Position numbers and translations under genes: made by a program
Source: Chitinophaga niabensis
Lineage (GTDB): Bacteria > Bacteroidota > Bacteroidia > Chitinophagales > Chitinophagaceae
Length of the DNA stretch: 64,000 nucleotides
Reading direction: 5' to 3'
Assembly (NCBI RefSeq): GCF_900129465.1
Contig: NZ_FSRA01000002.1
Coordinates: 930,001 to 994,000, forward strand
Shown here: positions 34,227-44,498 of the stretch, piece by piece
How positions within the stretch are numbered: the first letter of the stretch is position 1
How the letters are laid out: the number at the start of each line of letters is the position of its first letter
Notes under the pieces: generated by a model
Seen by the model: only the letters and a program-made list of their open reading frames with translations
Databases searched by the model: none
Told to the model about the DNA's origin: nothing

Positions 34227-34808
34227 TTATTCTGCTTCTGCCACTACTTCTTTCACCTCAGGGATCATACGTTTCATCATTCCTTCAATACCGGCCTTGA
34301 GCGTGATCATGGAAGATGGGCAGCCTGAACAGGAACCTTGCAGCATAACGGTTACAACACCGTCATCATAATCTTTGAACTGGATAGCTCCGCCATCCAT
34401 TTCAACCGCAGGTTTCACATAATTCTCGAGTAATTCTTTAATACGTTGAACAACGTCGCTTTCGTCTCCGCTGAAAACGGGAGCCGCTACGATATCGTCC
34501 TCATTGATAACAGCACGGTTGTCTTCCAGGTATTCTTTCAGGAATTGTTTGATGGTTGGAATTACATCCGTCCAGTCTGTATCATTGGTTTTTGTAAGCG
34601 TTACGAAGTTGCTGCAGATGAACACGCCCCGGATGAAGGGGAAAGTGAACAGCTCAGCTGCCAGTGGAGAAGGTGTTGTACTGGCTGCATCAGGGAAATC
34701 GATCGATTTATTCGGATACAGGAGTTTGTTTACCACAAACTTCATCGTTTCCGGGTTCGGCGTCATTTCCGTATAGATACTGATGATTGGATTTCCTGTT
34801 TTGATCAT
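34227..34808 (-). CDS. Nfu-type iron-sulfur cluster carrier protein
   Basis: 193 residues from ATG 34808; an in-frame TTG at 34832 would add eight. The N-terminal Nfu_N domain (TPNPETMKFVVNKLL, about 13-95) is followed by a NifU-like domain (about 115-193) with VKPAVEMDGGAIQF and the cluster-binding CSGCPSS. Together these carry [4Fe-4S] clusters to target proteins. No other Fe-S assembly genes lie next to it, but clients in the window include NadA and GltB/GltD. It has its own -7 box and terminator. Confidence 0.92.
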   Translation of the reverse strand: MIKTGNPIISIYTEMTPNPETMKFVVNKLLYPNKSIDFPDAASTTPSPLAAELFTFPFIRGVFICSNFVTLTKTNDTDWTDVIPTIKQFLKEYLEDNRAVINEDDIVAAPVFSGDESDVVQRIKELLENYVKPAVEMDGGAIQFKDYDDGVVTVMLQGSCSGCPSSMITLKAGIEGMMKRMIPEVKEVVAEAE

Positions 34809-34829
34809 TACTTTAACTATTTTCTCCTG

Positions 34830-34837
34830 CAAAATTA
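34830..34837 (-). promoter_or_regulatory. -7 box of the Nfu-type gene
   Basis: TAATTTTG on the minus strand, 21 bp before ATG 34808. This also argues against the TTG 34832 start, which would lie inside the box. Confidence 0.5.
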
Positions 34838-34916
34838 GCGAAATTTAGCGAGAGTTCATTTACGAAATACGGTCTTCTTCACTAAAGCTTGTTATAGCAA
34901 CTGTAATCTATTTGAT

Positions 34917-34924
34917 TACTTTTG
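34917..34924 (+). promoter_or_regulatory. -7 box of mgsA
   Basis: TACTTTTG matches TAnnTTTG, 8 bp before ATG 34933, so the transcript would be almost leaderless. Confidence 0.5.
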
Positions 34925-34932
34925 CATATATG

Positions 34933-35385
34933 ATGTCAAACAGCAAAACGCTTCATGCCCGCAAAAGGATCGCACTGATTGCGCATGATCACAAAAAGGC
35001 AGAATTATTGGATTGGGCAGTTTACAACAAAACGGTATTGGCCCGTCACGAACTGTATGCCACCGGCACTACCGGCAAATTACTGGAAGAGGCGCTGGAC
35101 GTATCTGTTCGTAAACTGCTGAGCGGCCCACTGGGTGGGGATCAGCAAATTGGTGCTGCTGTAGCAGAAGGAAGGATTGACGTGATCATTTTCTTCTGGG
35201 ACCCGATGGAGGCTTTGCCTCATGACCCGGATATCAAAGCTTTGCTGCGTTTGGGTGTGGTTTGGAATATCCCGATGGCCAGTAACAGGGCCTCTGCGGA
35301 CTTCCTGATGACCTCTCCCCTGATGCACCAGGAATATACCGTTAGTCTGCCAGACTACAGCTTATACCTGGGGCGCAAAGTGTAA
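34933..35385 (+). CDS. mgsA: methylglyoxal synthase
   Basis: 150 residues from the second of two adjacent ATGs (34930 and 34933). The family active site is intact: IALIAHDHKK (substrate His), TGTTG (phosphate loop), SGPLGGDQQIG (catalytic Asp) and FFWDPMEALPHDPDIKAL (Asp and His). It converts dihydroxyacetone phosphate to methylglyoxal plus phosphate, an overflow route of glycolysis under phosphate limitation. It is a single gene, convergent with the DUF3500 gene, with no clear terminator between them. Confidence 0.95.
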   Translation: MSNSKTLHARKRIALIAHDHKKAELLDWAVYNKTVLARHELYATGTTGKLLEEALDVSVRKLLSGPLGGDQQIGAAVAEGRIDVIIFFWDPMEALPHDPDIKALLRLGVVWNIPMASNRASADFLMTSPLMHQEYTVSLPDYSLYLGRKV

Positions 35386-35446
35386 GGGCGCCTGATCTTT
35401 TTGGTTTTCCACGGAAACGTTCTTGTCTTTTCGGAACACGGGCATC

Positions 35447-36457
35447 TCATTTCCCTACATGTGCTTTATCATAATGCTGTTTCAGCACGTCTTCCCCAAA
35501 ATCATTCTTCAGGTCCCGGAAAGTAGTATGCACATGGTTAGCCCCGTTCTGGGTGTTATCATATTCTACAATAAAAGTGGGGCCCTGGATCCTGTAATAA
35601 TGCCCCATCCCCATGGCCCTGCTGCCAGCCCAGGCAAAATGCAGGTTATCCCAGCCGGCCTGTTCTATCTCTTTTAGGAGGATGTCCGCCATCAGCTTGG
35701 TATAGCGGTCAATATACACGGCCAGTAATTTTTTGAGCAATTGCTGTTGCGCTGGTTTCAGTTGGGTAAAAGCTAAACCGGGAGGGTCCAGCAGCCAGGC
35801 TGTCCTTTTGTTGCCGGTGATAATATCTGCCGGAGCTTTTTCTGCCACCAGTGCTACTTTTAACTGATCTTCCTCCAATGAGTTCAGCAGCTGGAAGCCC
35901 AGCTCTGTTTCTTCTTTCAGGATCTGTGTTCCCTTTTTAGGCCCGTCCGGAACAATAGCAGGATTGGAGCCCATAAATGAAGGTGTTCCCGAAACCAGTG
36001 TTCCATCCAAAGCGGAGAAGTTCAGGGAAAGATGATGCCCTTCCATCCGCCATCCCCAGGGATTTCTTGTTCCCGGCTCACCAAAGATGGTAAAGTAATA
36101 TTTCCCCGGGTTACGGTATTCATCACTGTCCCCGCGCCCTTCCAGCACACGGAGTACCAGTTCCATTTCCACGATCGCGGCTGCTTTTTTATAGCCCTCT
36201 GCACTCATGCATGATTTCAGCAGTTCATATGCCTTTGCCCGTTGCGCTTTGCTCATGGCCCGTAAAGGAAGCCCTTTCCTTTCCCGCGGAACAAAATGCC
36301 AGTTAAAGCGTTCTGCATCTTCCCAACGCATGCAGGCCTGTTCACGAAGCGGTGCATCCAGCAAAGCGATGAATTCTTTGGCTGCTTTTACGGAAGATTG
36401 TGCCTGTGCAGCAAAGGGAATAAGGATGGAGAGAATGAGGAATACCCGCTTTTTCAT
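35447..36457 (-). CDS. exported DUF3500 family protein
   Basis: 336 residues from ATG 36457, which begins the signal peptide (MKKRVFLILSILIPFAAQAQ). The frame extends eight codons upstream without adding to it. The body matches the DUF3500 layout: WGWRMEGHHLSLNFS, the NPAIV stretch and the closing GPTFIVEYDNTQNGANHVHTTFRD. That last block is rich in His, Asp and Asn and may be a metal or active site. Function is unknown. Divergent from the GHL10 gene. Confidence 0.85.
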   Translation of the reverse strand: MKKRVFLILSILIPFAAQAQSSVKAAKEFIALLDAPLREQACMRWEDAERFNWHFVPRERKGLPLRAMSKAQRAKAYELLKSCMSAEGYKKAAAIVEMELVLRVLEGRGDSDEYRNPGKYYFTIFGEPGTRNPWGWRMEGHHLSLNFSALDGTLVSGTPSFMGSNPAIVPDGPKKGTQILKEETELGFQLLNSLEEDQLKVALVAEKAPADIITGNKRTAWLLDPPGLAFTQLKPAQQQLLKKLLAVYIDRYTKLMADILLKEIEQAGWDNLHFAWAGSRAMGMGHYYRIQGPTFIVEYDNTQNGANHVHTTFRDLKNDFGEDVLKQHYDKAHVGK

Positions 36458-36620
36458 AACGCTGGAATGTGTGATAAACAAAATACAAATCTTTTATTAA
36501 AGTATCTAGCGAATAGGTTTGGCTCCTGTTTTGCTGGAAATGAACCACTTCCGCATTTGGGATTTGGCAAATGGTGGGTTATTTTCGCAGTTTTCAGGAT
36601 AAAAGGAAAAAGTATCAGGA

Positions 36621-38162
36621 ATGGTGAAGCACTTTTTGGCAGGATTACTACTGTGTGGCAGCATGGTACTCACAAGTAAAGCACAGCTACCGCCTAAACG
36701 GGAGCTGCGGGCTGTATGGATAGCCACGATCGAAAATATCGACTTTCCATCCCGGAAAGGGCTGTCTTCCGAAGAACAGCAACAGGAGTTCATCCGCCTG
36801 CTGGACCAGCATCAGCGGAACGGCATGAATGCTATTGTTTTCCAGGTGCGGCCGGCGAGTGATGCTTTTTACGCTTCCCCTTACGAGCCCTGGAGCGAAT
36901 ACCTGACCGGTGTGCAGGGAAAACCGCCCTATCCTTACTATGACCCGCTGGAATTCATGGTAACGGAAACGCACAAACGGGGCATGGAATTCCACGCATG
37001 GTTCAATCCCTATCGCGCGGTAGCCAATATCCGCAGCAGCAGTATTGCCGCCAATCATATCACCCGCCTCAAACCGCAGTGGTTTGTAACTTATGGCGAC
37101 AAGAAATATTTCGATCCCGGCATTCCCGAAGCACGCGCTTATGTAACAGAAGTGATCCGGGATGTGGTAAAACGGTACGACATCGACGCGGTGCATTTCG
37201 ATGATTACTTTTACCCCTACCGCATTGCCAACAGGGACTTTCCGGATAAGAACTCCTACCGCATGTACGGTAAAAACCTCTATATAGATGATTGGCGCCG
37301 TTCCAATGTGGACACCATTATACAAATGCTGAACACGGCCATCAAAGCTGAAAAGCCCTGGGTGAAGTTCGGGATCAGCCCTTTTGGTGTTTGGCGCAGC
37401 AATGATAAAGACCCTGATGGAACACCTACCCGCGGCAGCCTTACCAACTACGACGACCTTTACGCAGATGTGATCAAATGGCAGCGGCTGGGCTGGATAG
37501 ACTACCTCGCCCCGCAATTGTATTGGGAATCCGGTCACCGCCTGGTACCATTTGGCGTGTTAGTGAACTGGTGGAGCAAACACGGATATGGCAGACATAT
37601 ATATATAGGACATGCGCCATACCGCATCGGCAGCAATGCCAGCTGGAAAGATCCTGCGGAAATTCCAAGGCAGATCACGGCTACCCGTGCGCTCAATACT
37701 GTGCAGGGAAGTATCTACTACAGTTCCAAATGTTTCGCAGACAATGCTTTAGGTATGGTGGACTCCCTCCGGAATCACTTTTACCGTTACCCTGCCCTGC
37801 GGCCAACCATGCCCTGGCTGGATAACAAAGCTCCGGAAGCCCCTTACTTCACAGATGCTTTTGAAAAACCGGAAGGCCTTGAGGTCCGTTGGGCAGACGA
37901 CGATACTTCCCACCAAACCAAACAGTATGTACTGTACCGGTTCGAGGAAAAGGATGTCGTCAACGTGAACGACCCCACGAAGATCCTCAGCATCGTTTTG
38001 CAGATGCCGGACCCTGTTTTCATAGACCGTACTTATATTAAAGGGCGAAAGTATATTTATATAGTTACCGCTCTGGATCGTATGCAAAATGAAAGTATGA
38101 TCAGCGATCCACTCAGGGTAGAAATAGAGAATGGCAAGGCTAAATTTGAATTTGAGCCTTGA
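36621..38162 (+). CDS. exported GHL10/DUF187 glycosidase-like protein
   Basis: 513 residues with a signal peptide (ends TSKAQ). A TIM barrel of the glycosyl-hydrolase-like GHL10 type spans about residues 28-370: ELRAVWIATIENIDFPS, VFQVRPASDAFY, the HAWFNPYRA block, and DAVHFDDYFYPY with the acidic pair typical of the active site. A fibronectin-like tail follows (about 395-505; EVRWADDD, IYIVTALDRMQNES). Relatives include YngK; activity on peptidoglycan or other glycans has been proposed. Terminator follows. Confidence 0.88.
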   Translation: MVKHFLAGLLLCGSMVLTSKAQLPPKRELRAVWIATIENIDFPSRKGLSSEEQQQEFIRLLDQHQRNGMNAIVFQVRPASDAFYASPYEPWSEYLTGVQGKPPYPYYDPLEFMVTETHKRGMEFHAWFNPYRAVANIRSSSIAANHITRLKPQWFVTYGDKKYFDPGIPEARAYVTEVIRDVVKRYDIDAVHFDDYFYPYRIANRDFPDKNSYRMYGKNLYIDDWRRSNVDTIIQMLNTAIKAEKPWVKFGISPFGVWRSNDKDPDGTPTRGSLTNYDDLYADVIKWQRLGWIDYLAPQLYWESGHRLVPFGVLVNWWSKHGYGRHIYIGHAPYRIGSNASWKDPAEIPRQITATRALNTVQGSIYYSSKCFADNALGMVDSLRNHFYRYPALRPTMPWLDNKAPEAPYFTDAFEKPEGLEVRWADDDTSHQTKQYVLYRFEEKDVVNVNDPTKILSIVLQMPDPVFIDRTYIKGRKYIYIVTALDRMQNESMISDPLRVEIENGKAKFEFEP

Positions 38163-38191
38163 TCCACATTGTTTTACACAACTTATTACCA

Positions 38192-38216
38192 GCCGGGAGA
38201 ATTTCCCGGCTTTTTT
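38192..38216 (+). terminator. terminator of the GHL10 gene
   Basis: Stem GCCGGGA/TCCCGGC followed by T6. The gap to gltB (38217-38453) otherwise shows only an imperfect -7 box, TATCTTTA (38346-38353). Confidence 0.88.
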
Positions 38217-38453
38217 GTGCCCGGAATGGGTTCCAGAGGCCGTTCATTTTTTAATATTATCAAATGAAGAGCGGGGGTTTTTTAATGTTTTCAAAATTTT
38301 AGCCCTTTAATAGAACTTTCTATAAAAAATACCGCATTCCTTTAGTATCTTTAAACCGTTCCCAAAGCAATTACGGTACCAATGCCCGGGGGTTTGCTCC
38401 TTCAGGGAGGAGTGTATCTGGTATCTGGTATAAAAGGAAAAAATCTAAAGCTA

Positions 38454-41400
38454 ATGAGTAATGTGAGCCAAGAGCTGGGTTTGTATCGTTCTGAATTTGA
38501 GCATGATGCCTGCGGTACGGGCTTTACCGCCCATATTAAAGGAAGAAAGTCACATTCGATCATTCGTGATGCGTTAGGCATGCTGGAATGCATGGAACAT
38601 CGCGGAGCAAGTGGTTGCGAACGTACTACTGGTGACGGTGCCGGCATTCTTATCCAGATGCCGCATGAGTTTTTATATGATGAGTGCCTGAAACTGGGCA
38701 TCCGCCTCCCCGCCAATGGTAAATATGGTGTGGGAATGGTTTTCTTTCCAAAAGAACAACGCTGGCGCGATGAGTGCCGCGAGATCATACAACGCTGCGC
38801 TGATAAATTAGGTCTTAATGTACTCGGTTACCGCCTTGTGCCTGTTCGTCCGGACGGGATAGGGGAAACCGCATTGTCTGTTGAGCCACAGATCGAACAA
38901 CTGTTCATCACTTCCGCTACTGATCTGGCAGACAATGACGAGTTTGAACGCAAACTGTTCGTACTCCGTAATTATATTACCAAAACGGTTCGCAATTCCA
39001 TTCCGAAAGATAAAGCGGAGATCTATTTCGCTTCTCTCTCTTCCCGCACGGTTGTATATAAAGGCCAGCTGACCACTTACCAGGTAGGCCATTATTATAC
39101 TGACCTGCGCGATGAAAGGATGGTTTCTGCATTCGGGCTTATCCACAGCCGTTTTGCCACCAATACTTTCCCCAGCTGGAAACTGGCTCACCCATTCCGC
39201 TTCATTGCACACAATGGAGAGATCAATACGCTGAAAGGTAACCTCAACTGGTTACGTGCAGGCGAAAACAGCTTCGCTACCAAATACTTCACACCGGAAG
39301 AAATGGAAATGCTGTCCCCCATCGTAGATGAAGGTCAGTCAGACTCCGCCTGCCTGGATAACGTGATAGAACTGCTGAACCTTACCGGCCGCTCTTTACC
39401 CCATGTGATGATGATGCTGATCCCGGAAGCATGGGACGGTAATAATGATATGGACCCGGTGAAGAAAGCATTCTATGAATATCATGCTTCCCTGATGGAA
39501 CCATGGGATGGCCCGGCTTCAATTTCTTTCACAGACGGAAAGATCATTGGCGCAACTTTGGACCGTAATGGTCTCCGCCCTTCCCGGTTTGTGGTAACAA
39601 AAGATGATCGTGTGATCATGGCTTCTGAAGCAGGTGTTCTCCCTATCGATCCAAAAAATGTAAAAGAAAAAGGCCGCCTGCAACCAGGTAAAATGTTTGT
39701 GGTGGATATGGAACAAGGCCGCATCATCGGTGATGAGGAACTGAAACAATCCATCTGCTCCCAGCAACCTTACGCAGAATGGCTGAACAAATACAAGATC
39801 CGCATTGACGAACTGCCTGAACCACGTGTAACTTTCACGCACCTGGAACAAGAGCAGATCTTCAAATATCAGCGTGCATTCGGATACTCCACGGAAGACC
39901 TGGAAACCATCATCGCACCAATGGCCCTCGATGGTAAAGAACCGGTTGGCTCCATGGGAACCGATGTGCCTTTAGCTGTACTAAGCGATCAGCCGCAACA
40001 CCTCACCAGTTATTTCAAACAACTGTTTGCACAGGTAACCAACCCTCCTATCGATCCGATCAGGGAAAGGCTGGTAATGTCTCTCGCAACCTTCCTTGGC
40101 AACAACGGAAACCTGCTGGACGAAAATCCTTTGCACTGCCACAGTGTTGCACTGCCGCACCCCATCCTGAACAACTACGACCTGGAAAAGATCCGCAGTA
40201 TCGATACCGGTATCTTCCAGGCCAAAACTTTACATACTTACTTTAAAGCAGATGGCAAACCAGGTTCTCTGGAAAAAGGCCTCGCCCGTTTATGCCGTTA
40301 TGCAGTAGATGCAGTGGACGATGGTTTTGAAGTGATCATCCTTTCTGACCGCGCCATTGACTCTGAACATGCTGCGATCCCTTCCCTGCTGGCACTTTCA
40401 GCTGTACACCACCACCTTATCCGTAAAGGATACCGTGGCCAGGTTGGGCTGGTGGTAGAAGCCGGCGATGTTTGGGAAGTACATCACTTTGCATGTTTGC
40501 TCGGGTTCGGCGCCACAGCCATCAATCCATACCTCGCATTGAGCACCATCCGCGATATGCGCCTGGCCGGTAAAATGCAGACGGACCTGGATGTGGATAA
40601 ACTGAAAAAGAATTACATCAAGGCGGTTTGTGAAGGGCTGTTGAAAGTGTTCTCCAAGATGGGCATCTCTACCCTGCAATCTTACCAGGGTGCGCAGATC
40701 TTTGAAATACTCGGTATCAACAAATCCGTTGTAGATAAATATTTCTCCGGTGCTGTTTCCCGTATCCAGGGAATGGGCCTGGATGAGCTGGCAAAAGAAA
40801 CACTGGCGAAACACTGGATCGGTTATGGCCGTAAAGAAACGCCGGTTCAACGACTCAATTCCGGTGGTGTGTATCAGTGGAAACGGAAAGGTGAGTTCCA
40901 CCTCTTCAATCCTACTACCATTCACCTGCTGCAGTATTCAACAAGACTGAACGACTATAACGTTTTCAAAAAATACTCCAAGGCAGTAAACGACCAGATG
41001 GAAAAGGCGGCAACGCTCAGGGGCCTGTTTACCTTCAAACGTAACCGCAACCCTGTTCCGCTGGAAGAAGTAGAACCTGCTGAGTCTATCCTGAAACGCT
41101 TTGCCACAGGGGCAATGAGCTTTGGCTCCATCAGCCACGAAGCGCACTCCACACTGGCTATTGCTATGAACCGTATTGGTGCAAAAAGTAATACCGGAGA
41201 GGGCGGTGAAGATGAAATGCGTTATGAGATAGCAGCTAATGGAGATAATATGCGCTCTGCCATTAAGCAGGTAGCTTCTGCACGTTTTGGTGTAACCAGC
41301 TACTATCTTACGAATGCAGACGAATTGCAGATCAAGATGGCACAGGGTGCTAAACCCGGAGAAGGTGGTCAGCTGCCAGGTCATAAAGTAGATGAATGGA

Positions 41401-42989
41401 TCGCAAAGGTTCGTCACGCTACTCCTGGTGTAGGTTTGATCTCTCCGCCTCCGCATCACGATATCTATTCTATCGAGGACCTGGCGCAACTGATCTTTGA
41501 TCTGAAGAATGCTAACCGCGCAGCAAGGATCAGCGTGAAGCTGGTTTCCAAAGCTGGTGTGGGAACTATCGCAGCAGGTGTGGCAAAAGCACATGCGGAT
41601 GTGATCCTCGTTTCCGGCTACGATGGCGGAACAGGTGCTTCTCCGATCAGTTCTATCAAACATGCCGGTTTACCCTGGGAACTGGGCCTGGCAGAAACAC
41701 ATCAAACACTTGTTCGTAATAAACTCCGCAGCCGTGTAACCGTTCAAACGGATGGCCAGCTGAAAACCGGAAGGGACATCGCTATCGCTACCTTACTGGG
41801 AGCGGAAGAATGGGGTGTTGCCACAGCCGCACTGGTTGTAGAAGGCTGTATCATGATGCGGAAATGCCACCTGAATACCTGCCCTGTTGGGGTAGCTACC
41901 CAGGATCCTGAACTGCGGAAACGCTTTGAAGGAAATGCACAGCACGTGGTGAACTTCTTCCACTTCCTGGTGGCAGAGTTACGTGAGATCATGGCAGAGC
42001 TTGGTTTCCGTAAAGTAGAGGAAATGGTGGGCCAGGTAGAAGTATTAAAAGTTCGCGAAAACGTAACACATTGGAAACACAAGAACCTGGATCTTTCTCC
42101 GATCTTGTATCGCGAACCCGCTTCTGCCGATACCGGTCTTTACAAACAGGAAGAACAGGACCATGGCATTTCTGAGGTGCTGGACTGGCAATTGCTGAAA
42201 GCATCTAAAGCTGCGCTGGAGAATAAAACCCGCGTATTCGGAAAATACGCCGTAAGGAATACAGATCGTACGATCGGTACCATCCTGTCCAACGAAATAT
42301 CAAAAATATACAAAAGCGAAGGCTTACCGGAAGATACGATCCATTTCAAATTCACCGGTTCTGCAGGTCAGAGTTTTGGTGCATTCAATACAAAAGGCGT
42401 AACGCTGGAACTGGAAGGTGAAGCAAACGATTACTTTGGTAAAGGTTTATCCGGCGCCAAGCTGATCCTCTATCCTTCTAATGAAGCTGGCTTTAAAGCA
42501 GAAGAAAACATCATTGCCGGTAACGTGGCGTTGTATGGTTCTACTTCCGGAGAAGCTTACATCCGCGGTAAAGCTGGTGAAAGGTTCTGTGTAAGGAATT
42601 CCGGCGCAACAGTGGTGGTGGAAGGAACAGGAGACCATGGTTGTGAATACATGACTGGTGGCCGCGCAGTGATCCTGGGAGAAACAGGCCGCAACTTTGG
42701 TGCAGGTATGAGTGGAGGTCTTGCATTTATATATGATGTGAAGAATGTGTTTGCCAGCCGTTGCAACCTGGATATGATCGACCTGGACCCATTGAGCGAA
42801 GAGGATGCAGCACAACTGCACGACCTGATCACCAAACACCATGCCTATACGAACAGTACAGTGGCCAAGTTTATCCTGAAAGACTGGGAGAACCAATTGC
42901 GCCACTTCGTGAAAGTATTCCCGAAAGAATACAAGGCAGCATTGAAACATGCCGAACAAAAAGGCATAAAGAGCAATGCAAAAAAGTAG
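38454..42989 (+). CDS. gltB: glutamate synthase large subunit
   Basis: 1511 residues from ATG 38454. The frame opens earlier at 38382, but those 24 residues are unlike the family. After a short propeptide the Ntn nucleophile is Cys20 (EHDACGTGF), exposed by self-cleavage. The class-II amidotransferase domain fills about 20-430, followed by the central domain. The FMN/synthase domain has GGTGASPISS and the [3Fe-4S] ligands CHLNTCPVG with the preceding Cys in CIMMRKC. The C-terminal beta-helix domain has SGGLAFIYD. It makes glutamate from glutamine and 2-oxoglutarate. It forms an operon with gltD (33 bp). Confidence 0.97.
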   Translation: MSNVSQELGLYRSEFEHDACGTGFTAHIKGRKSHSIIRDALGMLECMEHRGASGCERTTGDGAGILIQMPHEFLYDECLKLGIRLPANGKYGVGMVFFPKEQRWRDECREIIQRCADKLGLNVLGYRLVPVRPDGIGETALSVEPQIEQLFITSATDLADNDEFERKLFVLRNYITKTVRNSIPKDKAEIYFASLSSRTVVYKGQLTTYQVGHYYTDLRDERMVSAFGLIHSRFATNTFPSWKLAHPFRFIAHNGEINTLKGNLNWLRAGENSFATKYFTPEEMEMLSPIVDEGQSDSACLDNVIELLNLTGRSLPHVMMMLIPEAWDGNNDMDPVKKAFYEYHASLMEPWDGPASISFTDGKIIGATLDRNGLRPSRFVVTKDDRVIMASEAGVLPIDPKNVKEKGRLQPGKMFVVDMEQGRIIGDEELKQSICSQQPYAEWLNKYKIRIDELPEPRVTFTHLEQEQIFKYQRAFGYSTEDLETIIAPMALDGKEPVGSMGTDVPLAVLSDQPQHLTSYFKQLFAQVTNPPIDPIRERLVMSLATFLGNNGNLLDENPLHCHSVALPHPILNNYDLEKIRSIDTGIFQAKTLHTYFKADGKPGSLEKGLARLCRYAVDAVDDGFEVIILSDRAIDSEHAAIPSLLALSAVHHHLIRKGYRGQVGLVVEAGDVWEVHHFACLLGFGATAINPYLALSTIRDMRLAGKMQTDLDVDKLKKNYIKAVCEGLLKVFSKMGISTLQSYQGAQIFEILGINKSVVDKYFSGAVSRIQGMGLDELAKETLAKHWIGYGRKETPVQRLNSGGVYQWKRKGEFHLFNPTTIHLLQYSTRLNDYNVFKKYSKAVNDQMEKAATLRGLFTFKRNRNPVPLEEVEPAESILKRFATGAMSFGSISHEAHSTLAIAMNRIGAKSNTGEGGEDEMRYEIAANGDNMRSAIKQVASARFGVTSYYLTNADELQIKMAQGAKPGEGGQLPGHKVDEWIAKVRHATPGVGLISPPPHHDIYSIEDLAQLIFDLKNANRAARISVKLVSKAGVGTIAAGVAKAHADVILVSGYDGGTGASPISSIKHAGLPWELGLAETHQTLVRNKLRSRVTVQTDGQLKTGRDIAIATLLGAEEWGVATAALVVEGCIMMRKCHLNTCPVGVATQDPELRKRFEGNAQHVVNFFHFLVAELREIMAELGFRKVEEMVGQVEVLKVRENVTHWKHKNLDLSPILYREPASADTGLYKQEEQDHGISEVLDWQLLKASKAALENKTRVFGKYAVRNTDRTIGTILSNEISKIYKSEGLPEDTIHFKFTGSAGQSFGAFNTKGVTLELEGEANDYFGKGLSGAKLILYPSNEAGFKAEENIIAGNVALYGSTSGEAYIRGKAGERFCVRNSGATVVVEGTGDHGCEYMTGGRAVILGETGRNFGAGMSGGLAFIYDVKNVFASRCNLDMIDLDPLSEEDAAQLHDLITKHHAYTNSTVAKFILKDWENQLRHFVKVFPKEYKAALKHAEQKGIKSNAKK

Positions 42990-43022
42990 GAACCAAATTT
43001 TAACAAGAGACTAAGCAGAGAT

Positions 43023-44498
43023 ATGGGTAAACCAACAGGATTTCTGGAATTTACACGGGAACTTCCCGGAAAGGCTGATCCGAAAGGAAGGGTAAAACAC
43101 TACAATGAATTTGTAGAACGTTTCCCCGAGCCAAAGCTGAATGAGCAGGCTGCGCGTTGCATGAACTGTGGTGTTCCCTTTTGCCATAGCGGATGCCCGC
43201 TGGGTAATGTGATCCCGGAGTTTAATGATGCGGTATACAGAAAAGACTGGCAGGAAGCGCTGGACATCTTATCATCTACCAATAACTTCCCGGAATTCAC
43301 CGGCCGTATTTGTCCGGCCCCCTGTGAAAGCGCCTGCGTTTTGGGAATCAACCAACCGCCGGTAGCCATCGAGGAAATTGAAAGGCACATCATTGAAATA
43401 GGATTTGATAAAGGACTGATTAAAGCCAAAGTACCACGTGTACGTACCGGCAAAAAAGTTGCCGTGATCGGTTCAGGTCCAGCCGGCCTGGCTGCTGCCG
43501 CACAACTGAACTCTGCCGGCCACCATGTGACCGTATTTGAAAGGGATGATAAACCAGGCGGATTGCTCCGTTACGGTATCCCGGACTTCAAGCTGGAAAA
43601 ATGGGTGATAGATCGCAGGATCACTTTGATGGAAGAAGAAGGAATTGTGTTTCAATGCAATGCAAACGTAGGCGTGAACGTTAGTGTGAATGATCTGCAG
43701 CGTGAATACAATGCAATCGTGCTGGCAGGTGGTTCTACCATCCCCCGCGACCTCGCTATCCCGGGCCGTGAATTGAAAGGTGTGCATTTTGCGATGGACT
43801 TCCTGAAGCAACAAAACAAACGCGTAAGCAAATTACCTGTAGAAGGTGAAGATATTTTTGCCACTGGTAAAAATGTGGTGGTGATAGGTGGTGGCGATAC
43901 CGGTTCGGATTGTGTAGGAACTTCCAACCGCCATGGTGCTATCAGCATCACACAATTAGAATTATTACCAAAGCCTCCCGGAGAGCGTACACCTTATATG
44001 CCATGGCCTACTTATCCCATGGTGTTGAAAACTTCTTCTTCTCATGATGAAGGAGCAGACCGTCAATGGGCAATTGCCACAAAAGCATTTGTGGGTGATG
44101 ATAAAGGCAACCTGAAAGGTTTGCTGCTGGTAGATCTGCAATGGTCTCTCGGCACAGACGGCAGACCGGCAAGGTTCACAGAAGTACCAGGTTCAGAAAG
44201 AGAAGTTCCCTGCGAACTGGCATTACTGGCAATGGGCTTTATTCAACCGCAGCATACAGGTATGCTGGATGACCTGGGTGTGGAAACAGACGATCGTGGA
44301 AATGTGAAGGCATCCGAAAAAGCGTATGAAACCTCTGTTGCTAAAGTATTTGCTGCCGGCGATATGCGCCGTGGCCAGTCTTTGGTAGTGTGGGCGATCA
44401 GCGAAGGACGTGAATGTGCCCGCAAAGTGGACGAGTTCCTGATGGGTTCTTCACAACTGGAAAGCAAAGATCATTCTTTGATGTTCATGTCCTTATAA
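43023..44498 (+). CDS. gltD: glutamate synthase small subunit
   Basis: 491 residues. The N-terminal domain holds two Cys clusters for [4Fe-4S] centres (CMNCGVPFCHSGCPLGN, then CPAPCESAC). FAD-binding GSGPAGLAAA (about residue 150) and NAD(P)-binding IGGGDTGSDC (about 290) follow, and the second FAD contact AAGDMRRGQSLVVWAI comes near the end. It passes electrons from NADPH to the large subunit encoded just upstream. Length is normal. Confidence 0.97.
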   Translation: MGKPTGFLEFTRELPGKADPKGRVKHYNEFVERFPEPKLNEQAARCMNCGVPFCHSGCPLGNVIPEFNDAVYRKDWQEALDILSSTNNFPEFTGRICPAPCESACVLGINQPPVAIEEIERHIIEIGFDKGLIKAKVPRVRTGKKVAVIGSGPAGLAAAAQLNSAGHHVTVFERDDKPGGLLRYGIPDFKLEKWVIDRRITLMEEEGIVFQCNANVGVNVSVNDLQREYNAIVLAGGSTIPRDLAIPGRELKGVHFAMDFLKQQNKRVSKLPVEGEDIFATGKNVVVIGGGDTGSDCVGTSNRHGAISITQLELLPKPPGERTPYMPWPTYPMVLKTSSSHDEGADRQWAIATKAFVGDDKGNLKGLLLVDLQWSLGTDGRPARFTEVPGSEREVPCELALLAMGFIQPQHTGMLDDLGVETDDRGNVKASEKAYETSVAKVFAAGDMRRGQSLVVWAISEGRECARKVDEFLMGSSQLESKDHSLMFMSL